DNA of 64,000 nucleotides from Helicobacter sp. 12S02232-10 (GTDB lineage: Bacteria; Campylobacterota; Campylobacteria; Campylobacterales; Helicobacteraceae): NCBI RefSeq assembly GCF_002272895.1, contig NZ_MLAQ01000010.1:1-64000 (forward strand), in the 5' to 3' direction. Shown here piece after piece: positions 54,683-63,873 of this stretch (the first letter of the stretch is position 1; each line of letters opens with the position of its first letter). The notes below the pieces were generated by a model that saw only the letters and a program-made list of their open reading frames with translations, had not been told where the DNA came from and searched no databases. The position numbers and the translations under genes are program-made.

Positions 54683-56380
54683 AATCTTTTGTGGTTTTGA
54701 TTTCAGATACATCAATATTTAATAACTTCGCTTCCTTGATCCAATCGCTATTTTTTTGCGTGCTTGGAGTTAAGATTAAAATATTTCTCCCCCCTGCTTT
54801 TAATTTACGCTTAATGATTCCAAGCCCTGTTAATGTTTTGCCCGTTCCTGTGCCATTTGTGAATAATACCCCCCTGCCTCCATTAGCAAATCTCTCTTCA
54901 GCAAACTTTACATCTTCTACTTGCTCTTTTAATAAGTAAGGTAAATCTGCACGGATATCTTCAAGATCATTAAAAATAATGCTTGTTTTATTTTCGGCAA
55001 GATTTTGCAGGCGGATTCTTTCTCGAGTGTCTTTAAACAATGGAACGAAGTCTTGAGTAGGACTCACATCATTTGCAATGCTTGTCGCTTCTTTTTGAAT
55101 GCTTTCTTCAATGAATCGAGGATCATTGATGATAGCATTGATTTTTGATGGGTCGGTTTGTGGATCCAATATTTCTTCTTGTTTTTTAGAAACAAAATCG
55201 GATTCTTTTAATTTTGTTTTACTTGTAGCTTCCGAGTTTAATTTTAATGCTTCTTCTTGTTGTGTTAATGTTTTTTCGGTAAAATCACGAGGAAGATTGT
55301 TCGAGGGTAGAACATCCCTTGAGGCAACCCCGTTACTTGGCAGAAGGTCTGAACGGGACAATCTTGTATCCTCATAAGCTGTTATTACCCAATGATTATC
55401 ACCTTTATTGTGCCAACCTTTTGATAAACCTAACTTATAATTATTTAATACAATAGTTTTAAATTCCCCATTCTTAACCAATTCACCATCTTTTACAATC
55501 CTAGGAATCTTTTCAACCATTTCAGGATGTTTTTCTAAGATGTGTTTTAACCCCATCTTTTCATTTCCCCAGATTAAATCAATATCGCCTAAGCCTTCTT
55601 TAAAAAAAGCCCCTGCAACCTGCCCTTCTTTTGTCCTCAAAAGATGATCAATCGCTTCTTTTCCTCTATGATAATAATTAGAATAATTCCTGCCAAACTC
55701 CTCTAAAGGTTTTATCTTAGATCGAAGAAATTGAAGTTCTGCAACTGCACTTTTATAGTGCCCTTCTACGACTCTATCAACTTCTTTGACTCTTCTCAAT
55801 ATAAAAACCTTTGCCTCTGCTATCGGTATAGCATCTTTTGGTTCTATGAGAGACACCCCTGTTTTTGTTCGAGCTTGTCTAAAAAGTTCATCTGCATATT
55901 TTTTTGTATAAGATGTGGCATTGGAGAGTTTTTTAATTTCTTTAATCAAAGCATTGTCTTTGATAACAATGGGTTCGATTGTTAAAAACCCTTGTTTTGA
56001 AAATTCTAATTCATTTTTATTGAATTGGATATTATCTTTAATGATATTTTGCCAGCTTGTGAGATCGTGGATATCTTTTGGCGAAGCTTTTTTTAATTTT
56101 GCCTCATTCTTTTTTAATTCTGCCTCCCAATACTTTAACCCTCTTTGAAAACGGATACTTTCTTCTTTGAGTGCTTCTTCTTGCTGTGTTAATGTTTTTT
56201 CGGCAACATTTGAAAGAGGGTTGTTTGGGTGAAGACCATCGCCCGAAGTAATCCCATTTTTGGAAGGACATCAAAATGGGGCAACTCTGTATTTTCATAC
56301 GATGTTATTACCCAACGATTATCACCTTTATTATTCCAACCTTTGCTTAATCTTATTCTAAATTTTTCATTAAACTAGTC
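54645..56380 (-). pseudogene. Remnant of a large mobile-element protein: PBECR-like nuclease plus helicase start
   Basis: Read on the minus strand, a fragment from about 56380 (SKGWNNKGDNRWVITSYE) shifts frame near 56253 and continues open to 54645 with no ATG. The second copy of that motif (SKGWHNKGDNHWVITAYE) closes a domain with GDIDLIWGN and LKHILEKHPEM, typical of phage-associated barnase/EndoU/RelE-type (PBECR) nucleases. It ends in a helicase start with Walker A NGTGTGKT (K371 of the open part) and stops within the DMT gene end, so the rest of the helicase is gone. Such fusions occur in large phage or conjugative-element proteins. Confidence 0.7.
55246..56350 (-). repeat. Internal direct duplication in the mobile-element remnant
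   Basis: About 180 bases near 55246-55430 recur near 56168-56350 in the same orientation with many changes; both carry the TGCTTCTTCTTG(T/C)TGTGTTAATG block and the CACCTTTATT(G/A)T... block. They encode parallel NKGDN.WVIT.YE and EKTLTQQEEALK segments, so two nuclease-domain ends once lay in tandem. Confidence 0.55.
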
Positions 56381-56568
56381 CTGTCTTTATTCATTTAGGC
56401 GACTTTCTTATGGTTTCGATTGTCTTATTCTTGTATTTAAAAATTTTTAAATTTTGATTCAATAGGTTGGCATCAATGCTTTTTTGCAAATTACTTATAG
56501 GATTTAAATTATATTTAACTTTATATTTGGAATAATTCTTTTTCAATTTTCTTAAGGAATGATTGCAA

Positions 56569-57795
56569 ATGATTCGCACAGACAAAAAAACTAAGGTTGT
56601 TTTTTCCACCGGCAATGGCTTTTTAGATACAAGCTTTCGCCCTGTAAAACCTTCCAAATCAGATGCAATCATTGCCTGCGCCAATAGCACTTCACTTATC
56701 AAAGGGCAAATACGTATTGATAAAAATTCTTTACCTTCTTCAAATATTGCCTTTTCAGATTGGCTTTATGCTAAATGTATTGAACAAGATATATTTGAGG
56801 CAAATACGAAATATGCTTTTGTTTATCTATGTGAAGATACTTCATCTGAAAAAATTTTTCAAATTTATGGGACTGATGTGGCTTTACAATCAAATCAAAT
56901 CCTGATCCCTGATATTTTCCTGCCAATGGGATTAGATTCGGCAATGACGGTATCAGGTTTATTTTTATTTGATAAAAATCTTGTATTTTATCATCAAAAT
57001 AAACTCGTTTATCACGCTTTATGTGAAAATTCCCAATCAATTCTAAAGGCTTTGGAATACATTCGCGCCATTTATTCTGCAACCCCTTCGATTATTTATA
57101 GTCAAAATCCTAATATTACTGATCTCCCTCTTCAGATTTGCCCATTAAAAACCCTTGTAAATAACAACGAAAACCCTATCGCTGCACTTTCTTTTCTCTA
57201 TTTTTCCAAATCCAAAATAACCCCTTTACCTCTCCTTTTTCTCAATTCTAAAACTTCCTCTTTCTCTAAAAGCAATACTTTCAGATTGCTCTTTAAAACA
57301 ATGTGTGCCATCATCTTAATGCTTACTTATCCGATGGGCGAATTTTTTTATAACCTTTATTTAAAAACCAAATTTGAAGATCTTGCAAACAAAAATCTCC
57401 AAATTCTCAAAGAAATATCAGCACTCCCTCAAAATTCTCATCTCTATGCAAAAAAAGCTAAAAATTCCCTCCTTCAAGAACATTTACATTCTCTTTATGA
57501 GGCTGAAATCTCCTACCTACCACGTTATGAATTGATTGCAAATTTAACCAAAATGCTTAAAGGCAAAGGAATTTCAGTTCAAGACCTGCATTTAAGCAGT
57601 GATATTTTGCAAGACGGCTTTGCTATGAGTCTTGAGGTTTCAAGTCTATCTCAAAAAAATATCATCAACTCCATCAATATCTTAAAAAATAACCCACTTT
57701 GGGCGGATAAGGAACAGCAAATTTTTAGCGGGGCAATCACAAAAAGCCAAGAAAAATCTTTCGCTCAAATTATTTTGGTTCATAATGTTTTCTGA
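56569..57795 (+). CDS. GspL/PilM-like inner-membrane component of a type II secretion/transformation system
   Basis: A 408-residue protein. The first 235 residues look like an actin-like cytoplasmic domain, followed by one membrane helix (about LFKTMCAIILMLTYPMGEFF), a coiled coil and a small periplasmic domain. That is the GspL plan. The next gene resembles GspM, and a secretin and ATPase follow, so it starts a seven-gene assembly operon. The ATG at 56569 is ten bases after AAGGA; a TTG six bases earlier is possible. Sequence similarity is weak, and the call rests on layout. Confidence 0.6.
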   Translation: MIRTDKKTKVVFSTGNGFLDTSFRPVKPSKSDAIIACANSTSLIKGQIRIDKNSLPSSNIAFSDWLYAKCIEQDIFEANTKYAFVYLCEDTSSEKIFQIYGTDVALQSNQILIPDIFLPMGLDSAMTVSGLFLFDKNLVFYHQNKLVYHALCENSQSILKALEYIRAIYSATPSIIYSQNPNITDLPLQICPLKTLVNNNENPIAALSFLYFSKSKITPLPLLFLNSKTSSFSKSNTFRLLFKTMCAIILMLTYPMGEFFYNLYLKTKFEDLANKNLQILKEISALPQNSHLYAKKAKNSLLQEHLHSLYEAEISYLPRYELIANLTKMLKGKGISVQDLHLSSDILQDGFAMSLEVSSLSQKNIINSINILKNNPLWADKEQQIFSGAITKSQEKSFAQIILVHNVF

Positions 57796-58330
57796 TGTTT
57801 TTGAACGCTTTGAGAATCATATCCAAAGCAAAACCAAAAAAGAGCTTACCATCTTTTTAATTCTACTTTTAAGCTTGATTTTTTCCATCATTTATTTCTT
57901 GCTTTTGCCTCCTGTTTTACGTATATTTTCTGAACAAAAAGAGGCGTATGAAACCTTAAAATTGACTTACTTGAAAAATCTTTCGCATTTTGAAGAAATT
58001 TCTCAAAAACGCCAAGAAAAGTATTCAGACAACAAAAATAAAACTACAGACTTGCTAAAAAATTTCAAAAAAGCCTCTAGAGATAATTATGATTTGCTTG
58101 CATTGATTGGAGAACTCAATGTCGCATTAGATCTCCAAAGCATTTCAGACATTTCCAATGAAAAAGAAGATTTATTCTTTTGTCTTCAAGGCAAATTTGA
58201 AAATTTTATGGAATGGATGCGTATTCTAGAAGAAAACTACTTTGTTTTTATCGAAGATCTGCATATATTTTCCAAAGAAAATACTCTTGTCTATCAAGTC
58301 CATATTAAAAATCTAGGGAATTCATTATGA
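57785..58330 (+). CDS. GspM/PilO-like protein
   Basis: A 181-residue bitopic protein: short cytoplasmic N-terminus, membrane helix (about 22-42, LTIFLILLLSLIFSIIYFLLL), a coiled coil (45-90) and a ferredoxin-like periplasmic end. This matches GspM or PilO, which pair with GspL or PilN. It overlaps the previous gene by 11 bases and the next by four. Confidence 0.6.
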   Translation: MFSDVFERFENHIQSKTKKELTIFLILLLSLIFSIIYFLLLPPVLRIFSEQKEAYETLKLTYLKNLSHFEEISQKRQEKYSDNKNKTTDLLKNFKKASRDNYDLLALIGELNVALDLQSISDISNEKEDLFFCLQGKFENFMEWMRILEENYFVFIEDLHIFSKENTLVYQVHIKNLGNSL

Positions 58331-58638
58331 AAAACTTATGGATAATTTCCTTAGTTTTTAGCACTCTTTTTTCCGATGCATTTTCTGAAATTTTCTTAAA
58401 CACTCCTATTGTGATTCCAAAACAAAGGATTTTTAATATTTTTGATTCTGAAATACTAGGAAAACCAAAACTTGAAATGATTATCAATCAAAAAGCAAAA
58501 ATCAATGGAAAATGGTATCAAATCGGTCAAAAAGTCTCAGAATACCAAATCATACAAATCCAAAAAAATTCTATCGTTCTAAAAAATTTCAAGCAAACTC
58601 TAACGCTTTACACACAATTTAATAAGAAGATAAAATGA
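58327..58638 (+). CDS. GspC/PilP-like periplasmic protein
   Basis: A 103-residue exported protein with a signal peptide (about 1-20) and one homology-region-like domain: KAKINGKWYQIGQKVSEYQII is the small beta fold of GspC/PilP that contacts the secretin N-domains. It overlaps its neighbours by four bases on both sides. It lacks the GspC membrane helix and may be processed or remain anchored by its signal. Confidence 0.6.
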   Translation: MKNLWIISLVFSTLFSDAFSEIFLNTPIVIPKQRIFNIFDSEILGKPKLEMIINQKAKINGKWYQIGQKVSEYQIIQIQKNSIVLKNFKQTLTLYTQFNKKIK

Positions 58639-60149
58639 AAAAAATAATCGTATTACTATGCCTTTCTTTGCTCTGTGAGGCAAAAGATTTATGCAATGAA
58701 AAAACATTCGATATTTCTACCCATCAAGACATCTCTGCCAAAGAAGTCATTGAAGAAATTGCAAGCGAATGTTTTTTTAGTGTCATCTATGCAGATTCAA
58801 AAACCAAAGAAATTCTAAATTCTCAAAAACTCATTTTAAACCTCAAATCCCATAAACTTGAGTCCATCTTGCAAATCATCACTGAAGGAGCGGATTTAAA
58901 ATATGAAATCAAAAAACGCCATATTGAAATCAAACGACTCCTGACCAAAACATTCAATGTTGATTACGTAGCCACTGCCCGAGTGGGTTCAAGCAACACA
59001 GATGTTATATTTTCTCAAGACGCACAAAACAACCTCTATCAAAACCAACTCTATTCATTGGAAAATCAAAACGATGTCCATCAAAGAGCAATGGCTATAG
59101 GAAGCGAACAAACTAGACTCAACATCGGTCGCAGCGGGACAAAAATTTATTCCATTGATGAACTGAATTTTTGGGGAGAGCTTGAAAATGAACTTTATGC
59201 CATTACTTATCGCCCAGGAGACAAAAATCAACCCGAAAAATCCTCTGAAACAAAAAAATCTATCGTTATCAACAAAGGTGCGGGGCTTGTGACAATCACT
59301 GCCTCGCCATCTCAAATCAAACGCGTAGAAGACTATATCTTTTTACTCAACCAAAAAATGCAAGCACAAGTTCTCATAGATGTCAATATTCTGACCATTT
59401 CACACAACAATATCGATACTGCAGGAGTGAATTGGGGAGAAATCTACAATTTGGGGATTCAAGGATTGAAAGATGGAAACAACTTGATCACTGCAGGCAA
59501 GGGGGGATTCAATTATGGGATTAATATTTTTTCTCAAGACCTCACACTAGGTAGAATTTTGGAGTTTCTCAATCATTATGGCAAAGTCAGTTCCGTCTCA
59601 AACCCAAAGGTTCTTACCCTCAACAACCAACCTGCCATCATTTCAGTAGGAAACGTATTGCGATATGCGCAGAATCTAGTCTATCAAAACAGCACCAACA
59701 CAGCAGTGGTTCAAAACATAGGAGAGCATTTTCCAACCGTTTTCTCAGGAGTTCTTTTGGATGTCACGCCATCCATCAGTAAAGACTATGTGATCTTAAA
59801 AATCAATCCCTCAATCACTAAAACCAAAGATTCCAGTATAGAAAACCAACCTAATGCCCTCAAATCACCACCAAACTTATCAACCAATCAGCTCTCTTCT
59901 ATTGTCAAGCTTCAAAACAATCAAAAAGTCATTCTAGGAGGACTTATCCACAAAACCCAATCCATTGTCGAAAAAAAGGTCCCTATTTTAGGCTCAATTC
60001 CCCTACTCAAATATCTTTTTTCCTATAAAAAAGATCTCAAACAAACCCAAGAAATCATTATTGTCATCACGCCTAAAATCATTACTGCTACAACTTTTCA
60101 AAAAGATTTAGGGTATGCTGGTCTAGAAGGAAACTACAATGAAAACTAA
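58635..60149 (+). CDS. Secretin (GspD/PilQ/CtsD-like)
   Basis: A 504-residue outer-membrane channel protein. Signal peptide (1-16), N-domains with a STN-like segment (about 35-110), and the C-terminal secretin domain with NPKVLTLNNQPAIISVGN, LDVTPSISKDYVILKINPSIT and the family signature KVPILGSIPLLKYLFS. It would form the gate for DNA or pseudopilus. The small gene after it overlaps by 11 bases. Confidence 0.87.
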   Translation: MKKIIVLLCLSLLCEAKDLCNEKTFDISTHQDISAKEVIEEIASECFFSVIYADSKTKEILNSQKLILNLKSHKLESILQIITEGADLKYEIKKRHIEIKRLLTKTFNVDYVATARVGSSNTDVIFSQDAQNNLYQNQLYSLENQNDVHQRAMAIGSEQTRLNIGRSGTKIYSIDELNFWGELENELYAITYRPGDKNQPEKSSETKKSIVINKGAGLVTITASPSQIKRVEDYIFLLNQKMQAQVLIDVNILTISHNNIDTAGVNWGEIYNLGIQGLKDGNNLITAGKGGFNYGINIFSQDLTLGRILEFLNHYGKVSSVSNPKVLTLNNQPAIISVGNVLRYAQNLVYQNSTNTAVVQNIGEHFPTVFSGVLLDVTPSISKDYVILKINPSITKTKDSSIENQPNALKSPPNLSTNQLSSIVKLQNNQKVILGGLIHKTQSIVEKKVPILGSIPLLKYLFSYKKDLKQTQEIIIVITPKIITATTFQKDLGYAGLEGNYNEN

Positions 60150-60612
60150 TTTACTCTACACAATAAAGCCCTCTGTTTTGATTATGGCAATATCATTTAT
60201 TTTAGGCATTATTACAACAAATACTTATTTCTATCAAAAAGGTTTTCAAGAGGGCTACATTAAAAAAACTAAGGATTTTCAAAACATCTTAAACACTTCA
60301 ACTTCTATTGCAACAACAAAACTTACCCCTCAAACCCCCTTTAATCCAACAATACAAAAGCCAAAATTTTATATGGGGAAAATTTATGGCTCCATCACTT
60401 ACAATCATGCTTTAAAAGTAGCTCAAGACTATTATGAAAAAGGTGCCTATGAAAATGCTATCATTTGGGCTTATAGAGCCAATCAAATCAATACTAACGA
60501 TATCCAAAGCTGGAAAATCTATACCCAAAGTCTAAGCAAAATGGGAAAAGAAAAAGAAGCTCAAGAATTAATGCAAAAAGCAGAAGTTTTTTTCAAAAAG
60601 AAACATAAATGA
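60139..60612 (+). CDS. Small membrane protein with TPR-like end
   Basis: A 157-residue protein with one membrane helix (about 11-33, SVLIMAISFILGIITTNTYF), a linker rich in Thr and Pro, and a C-terminal TPR-like pair (ALKVAQDYYEKGAYENAIIWAYRANQINT). It overlaps both the secretin and ATPase genes. Campylobacter cts loci also have small accessory membrane genes here, but I cannot match it to one of them. Confidence 0.6.
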   Translation: MKTNLLYTIKPSVLIMAISFILGIITTNTYFYQKGFQEGYIKKTKDFQNILNTSTSIATTKLTPQTPFNPTIQKPKFYMGKIYGSITYNHALKVAQDYYEKGAYENAIIWAYRANQINTNDIQSWKIYTQSLSKMGKEKEAQELMQKAEVFFKKKHK

Positions 60613-62048
60613 AAGAAATCGAATTTCAAAATTGGACAAGCGATGAAAAATCCTGCAGCCTTTTGCCTTATGAACTAGCTTTCAAGTTAAAAGCATTCGT
60701 ATTTTCAATTGATCTGCCAAATCAAAAAATAACCCTTGTCATACTCAAAGATGAAGAAAATATAAATCAAAGCCTGCTTGAAGAACTCATCAAACAAAAA
60801 TACCCGACTTTTTCCATACAACTATGTGCCATAAAACCTAAAATCTTTTACACCGCTTTAGAACATATTAAAATTCAAGAACAGATCCACTTTTTTACCG
60901 CCCAAATCACTGATCTCAAAAGTTCTGAAGCAAATATCAAAAATCTTTATCATTTCATTCTTGAAAGCGCGATTTCTCAAAACGCAAGCGATATACATCT
61001 TGAATCAAAAGCAACTCACGCGAGTTTTAAAATCCGTAAAGATGGCAAAATCAAAGAGATGGCTAGGATTAAACCCAAAGTTTTTGAACTTCTTTGCAAT
61101 AAAATCAAGCTCGAATCAAAACTTGACATCAGTGAAAAACGTTTGCCACAAGATGGAAGGTATAGCCTTTCATTGCAAGATAAAGAATATGATTTTAGAA
61201 TTTCAAGCATTCCCACACAGCACGGAGAATCCATCGTGATGAGAATCCTTTATAAACAAACCCGTCAAATCAATTTGGATGATTTGAAACTCAACTCCCA
61301 TAATTTTTCCCTGATTCAAAAAAGTATTCAATCCCCTTATGGCATCATTTTAGTCACAGGTCCTACAGGAAGTGGCAAAAGCACAACCCTTTATGCTCTG
61401 CTTGAAACGCTAAAATCGCACGAAAAAAAGCTCATCACTATTGAAGACCCCATTGAATATCAAATCCATCTTGCCACACAAATCCAAATCAATCCAGATT
61501 ACGGATTTGGCTTCCCTGAAGCCCTGCGAGCCATCTTACGCCAAGATCCCGATATCATTATGGTAGGGGAAATCCGTGACCAAGAAACCCTTCAATTAGC
61601 CATTCAATCCTCACTTACAGGGCATCTTGTTCTCTCAACCATTCATACTAATGACTGCGTATCCACAATTGATCGTCTTCTTGATATGGGGATAGCACCT
61701 TATTTATTAAATTCAAGTCTGAATACTATCATCTCCCAAAGACTAATTAGAAAACTCTGCCCCGAGTGCAAAAAATCCAATCCAAACTCACAAACATTCC
61801 CAAAGCCATCTTTTATCCCCAAGGGTTGTCAAAAATGCAATATGCAAGGTTTTATGGGTAGAGAGGCGATTTTTGAAGTCTTAGAAATCAACCCTGAAAT
61901 CAAATCTTTAATCGGAAAAGTTTCCTCTTTAAAACTTAAAGAAATTCTCAAAGAAAAAGGTTTTAAAACCCTTTTTGATGATGGAAGTCAAAAAGCTGCT
62001 CAAGGCATTACAACTTATGAAGAAATCTATCGAAGTGTCAAAGAATGA
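60609..62048 (+). CDS. Type II secretion / transformation ATPase (GspE/CtsE-like)
   Basis: A 479-residue hexameric traffic ATPase. Walker A GPTGSGKSTTLYALLE, Asp box TIEDPIEYQ, Walker B RQDPDIIMVGEIRD, His box GHLVLSTIHTND, and a four-Cys zinc knuckle (CPEC and CQKC) near the end. It powers pseudopilus or DNA uptake movement. It is coupled by four bases to the GspF gene. Confidence 0.92.
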   Translation: MKEIEFQNWTSDEKSCSLLPYELAFKLKAFVFSIDLPNQKITLVILKDEENINQSLLEELIKQKYPTFSIQLCAIKPKIFYTALEHIKIQEQIHFFTAQITDLKSSEANIKNLYHFILESAISQNASDIHLESKATHASFKIRKDGKIKEMARIKPKVFELLCNKIKLESKLDISEKRLPQDGRYSLSLQDKEYDFRISSIPTQHGESIVMRILYKQTRQINLDDLKLNSHNFSLIQKSIQSPYGIILVTGPTGSGKSTTLYALLETLKSHEKKLITIEDPIEYQIHLATQIQINPDYGFGFPEALRAILRQDPDIIMVGEIRDQETLQLAIQSSLTGHLVLSTIHTNDCVSTIDRLLDMGIAPYLLNSSLNTIISQRLIRKLCPECKKSNPNSQTFPKPSFIPKGCQKCNMQGFMGREAIFEVLEINPEIKSLIGKVSSLKLKEILKEKGFKTLFDDGSQKAAQGITTYEEIYRSVKE

Positions 62049-63235
62049 AATTTCTTGTTAAAGGCATTAAAAATGCCTGTCCTACCACCTTTAAAACCAA
62101 CGCCCTTTCCAAAGAAGAAGCTAAAATAAAAGCTTATGCTACAGGCATTATTCCCACACAAATCATTGCTATTCCTCAAAAAAATATTCTTCTAAAATCT
62201 CTTTCTTCGCACAAAAAAGAATTGATCATAAGTTTTAAACAAATCGCTTTTATGTCAGAGGCTTCCTTGCCCATTGATGAAATCCTCACTTATTGTATTG
62301 ATGGTTCCAAACACCCAAAAATCCAAATGATGTATCAAGATATCTTAAAACACCTCCATTCAGGGCTTTCTTTAAGCCAAGCATTCGACAAACACTCAAA
62401 CCTTATCGGAAAAATGAGAATCGCCATCATTGAAACAGGTCAAAACACTGGCAATCTTCCTGAAACTTTCCGTGCTTTAGCCCAAGAATTGGAAGAAGAT
62501 CAAAAAGACATCTCCAAATTCAAGAAAAAAATGTTTTATCCTTTCATCGTGATTTTGAGTATTTTCGTTGCATTTGGTATTTTAAACGCACTGGTAATTC
62601 CTGAATTCATCGCTTTGTTTGAAGAATTCAAACTTGAACTCCCTTTCAGTACAAAAGCCCTTATTTTTATCGGGGATTTGTTACAAAAATGGGGAATTTT
62701 GATCGTAGTTGTGCTAGGAATTTGGGGCATTTTAATAAAAAAATTTATGATAAAATCAAATCTAGCTATGCAAAAAGCACACCGCTATCTTTTAAACGTG
62801 CCTGCCATTGGCAAAATATTTTTTTATCGCGATCTCCAAAGATGTCTTTTTACGCTCTATCTTTGTCAAAAAACGGGTATGGATTTCAAATCGTCTTTAA
62901 AAAATGCACACTCATCTTTAAATAATCTCCACCTGAAAAATATCTTTTTTCAAATTATTTCAGACATACAAAAAGGAGAAAATCTAAGTCAAGCCCTTGA
63001 AAAAACGAATCTATTCAATTCTATGGCAAAAGGTTTAATTTTAGCAGGTGAAAAAAGCGGGAATCTAGATAATACGTTTCAAATGTGTTCAGAATATTAT
63101 AAAGAGCTTTATTCTGATACACTTGAACATTTCACTCAATGGCTAGAACCGATCCTAACTTTTTTAGTCGGAAGTCTTGTATTGTGGTTTTCATTAGGCA
63201 TTATGATGCCGATGTGGAGCCTCAATGGTGCTTGA
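62045..63235 (+). CDS. Type II secretion inner-membrane platform (GspF/CtsF-like)
   Basis: A 396-residue polytopic protein with two similar cytoplasmic four-helix domains (each with a FKQIAFMSEASLPIDE- or LCQKTGMDFKSSLKN-like block and a GEKSGNL/ETGQNTGNL motif) and three membrane helices. It is the last gene of the operon. No pseudopilin or prepilin peptidase follows. Confidence 0.9.
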   Translation: MKFLVKGIKNACPTTFKTNALSKEEAKIKAYATGIIPTQIIAIPQKNILLKSLSSHKKELIISFKQIAFMSEASLPIDEILTYCIDGSKHPKIQMMYQDILKHLHSGLSLSQAFDKHSNLIGKMRIAIIETGQNTGNLPETFRALAQELEEDQKDISKFKKKMFYPFIVILSIFVAFGILNALVIPEFIALFEEFKLELPFSTKALIFIGDLLQKWGILIVVVLGIWGILIKKFMIKSNLAMQKAHRYLLNVPAIGKIFFYRDLQRCLFTLYLCQKTGMDFKSSLKNAHSSLNNLHLKNIFFQIISDIQKGENLSQALEKTNLFNSMAKGLILAGEKSGNLDNTFQMCSEYYKELYSDTLEHFTQWLEPILTFLVGSLVLWFSLGIMMPMWSLNGA

Positions 63236-63306
63236 AAAAATAGCAAAAGAAATCTGATTTTAAAAATAAACCTCTACTCACACCGACAAATAATCGGGTT
63301 GGATAC

Positions 63307-63723
63307 TTACTTTTTTTCCTTGCGTGCGCACTCTGGGCATATTCCGATAAAAACAGCTGATGTATCATATAAAGCATAGCCGCTTATTTTGGCACATTCA
63401 TCAGAAATGCTTGAAATATCCACTTTAATATCTTCTAATTTTCCGCATTTTCCACACGCAACGTGGATATGACGATCATAACTGAGTTCATAACGCTGTT
63501 TTTGCGATGGTGCTTTAATTTCGCGCAAAATATTCACTTCATACAAAGCAGCGATATTTTTATAAACCGTCGCCAACGAAATAGAAGGATAATCTTTTTT
63601 GATGTTTTCATAAACATCATCCACACTAATGTGCCCGTTTTTTTCAATCTCCTTTAAGATAGCAATCCTTTGAGGAGTTACTTTAAGGTTTTTTTCTTTC
63701 AAACTAGCTTCAAAATTCATCAT
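63307..63723 (-). CDS. perR: PerR/Fur-family metalloregulator
   Basis: A 138-residue winged-helix regulator. The HTH block SISLATVYKNIAALYEVNIL, the metal ligands RHIHVACGKCGKLED and ICPEC are typical. The shorter N-terminus and the SLATVYKNI sequence are more like Campylobacter PerR, a peroxide-sensing repressor, than the Fur at 23061. I start at the ATG at 63723, a few bases after GAGG; six extra upstream residues are unlikely. Its promoter region carries an inverted repeat. Confidence 0.82.
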   Translation of the reverse strand: MMNFEASLKEKNLKVTPQRIAILKEIEKNGHISVDDVYENIKKDYPSISLATVYKNIAALYEVNILREIKAPSQKQRYELSYDRHIHVACGKCGKLEDIKVDISSISDECAKISGYALYDTSAVFIGICPECARKEKK

Positions 63724-63756
63724 TTTTTCCTCGTAATACAATAAAAATTAAGTAAT

Positions 63757-63779
63757 TTATAATATTTATGAAATTATAA
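63757..63779. promoter_or_regulatory. Inverted repeat in the perR-ffh intergenic region
   Basis: TTATAAT (63757-63763) and ATTATAA (63773-63779) are perfect inverted halves separated by nine bases. The halves equal those of a Gram-positive PerR box, though that box has a one-base gap. Self-regulation by the adjacent perR is plausible. Confidence 0.35.
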
Positions 63780-63873
63780 CCAAAAACTTTTAATAGAGTT
63801 TTAGACAAACACAAGTTGGTTTTTTGTAAAATAACGAGCTTTCGGACTAAAAATTTACACTAGGAGTTTTAAA

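Noticed and set aside
56391-56702. Minus-strand ORF at the 5' end of the secretion operon
   Set aside because: Its first third is antisense to the GspL-like gene, and the rest is a Lys/Asn/Ile-rich translation expected from A/T-rich DNA. It could be another mobile-element scrap, but nothing supports it.
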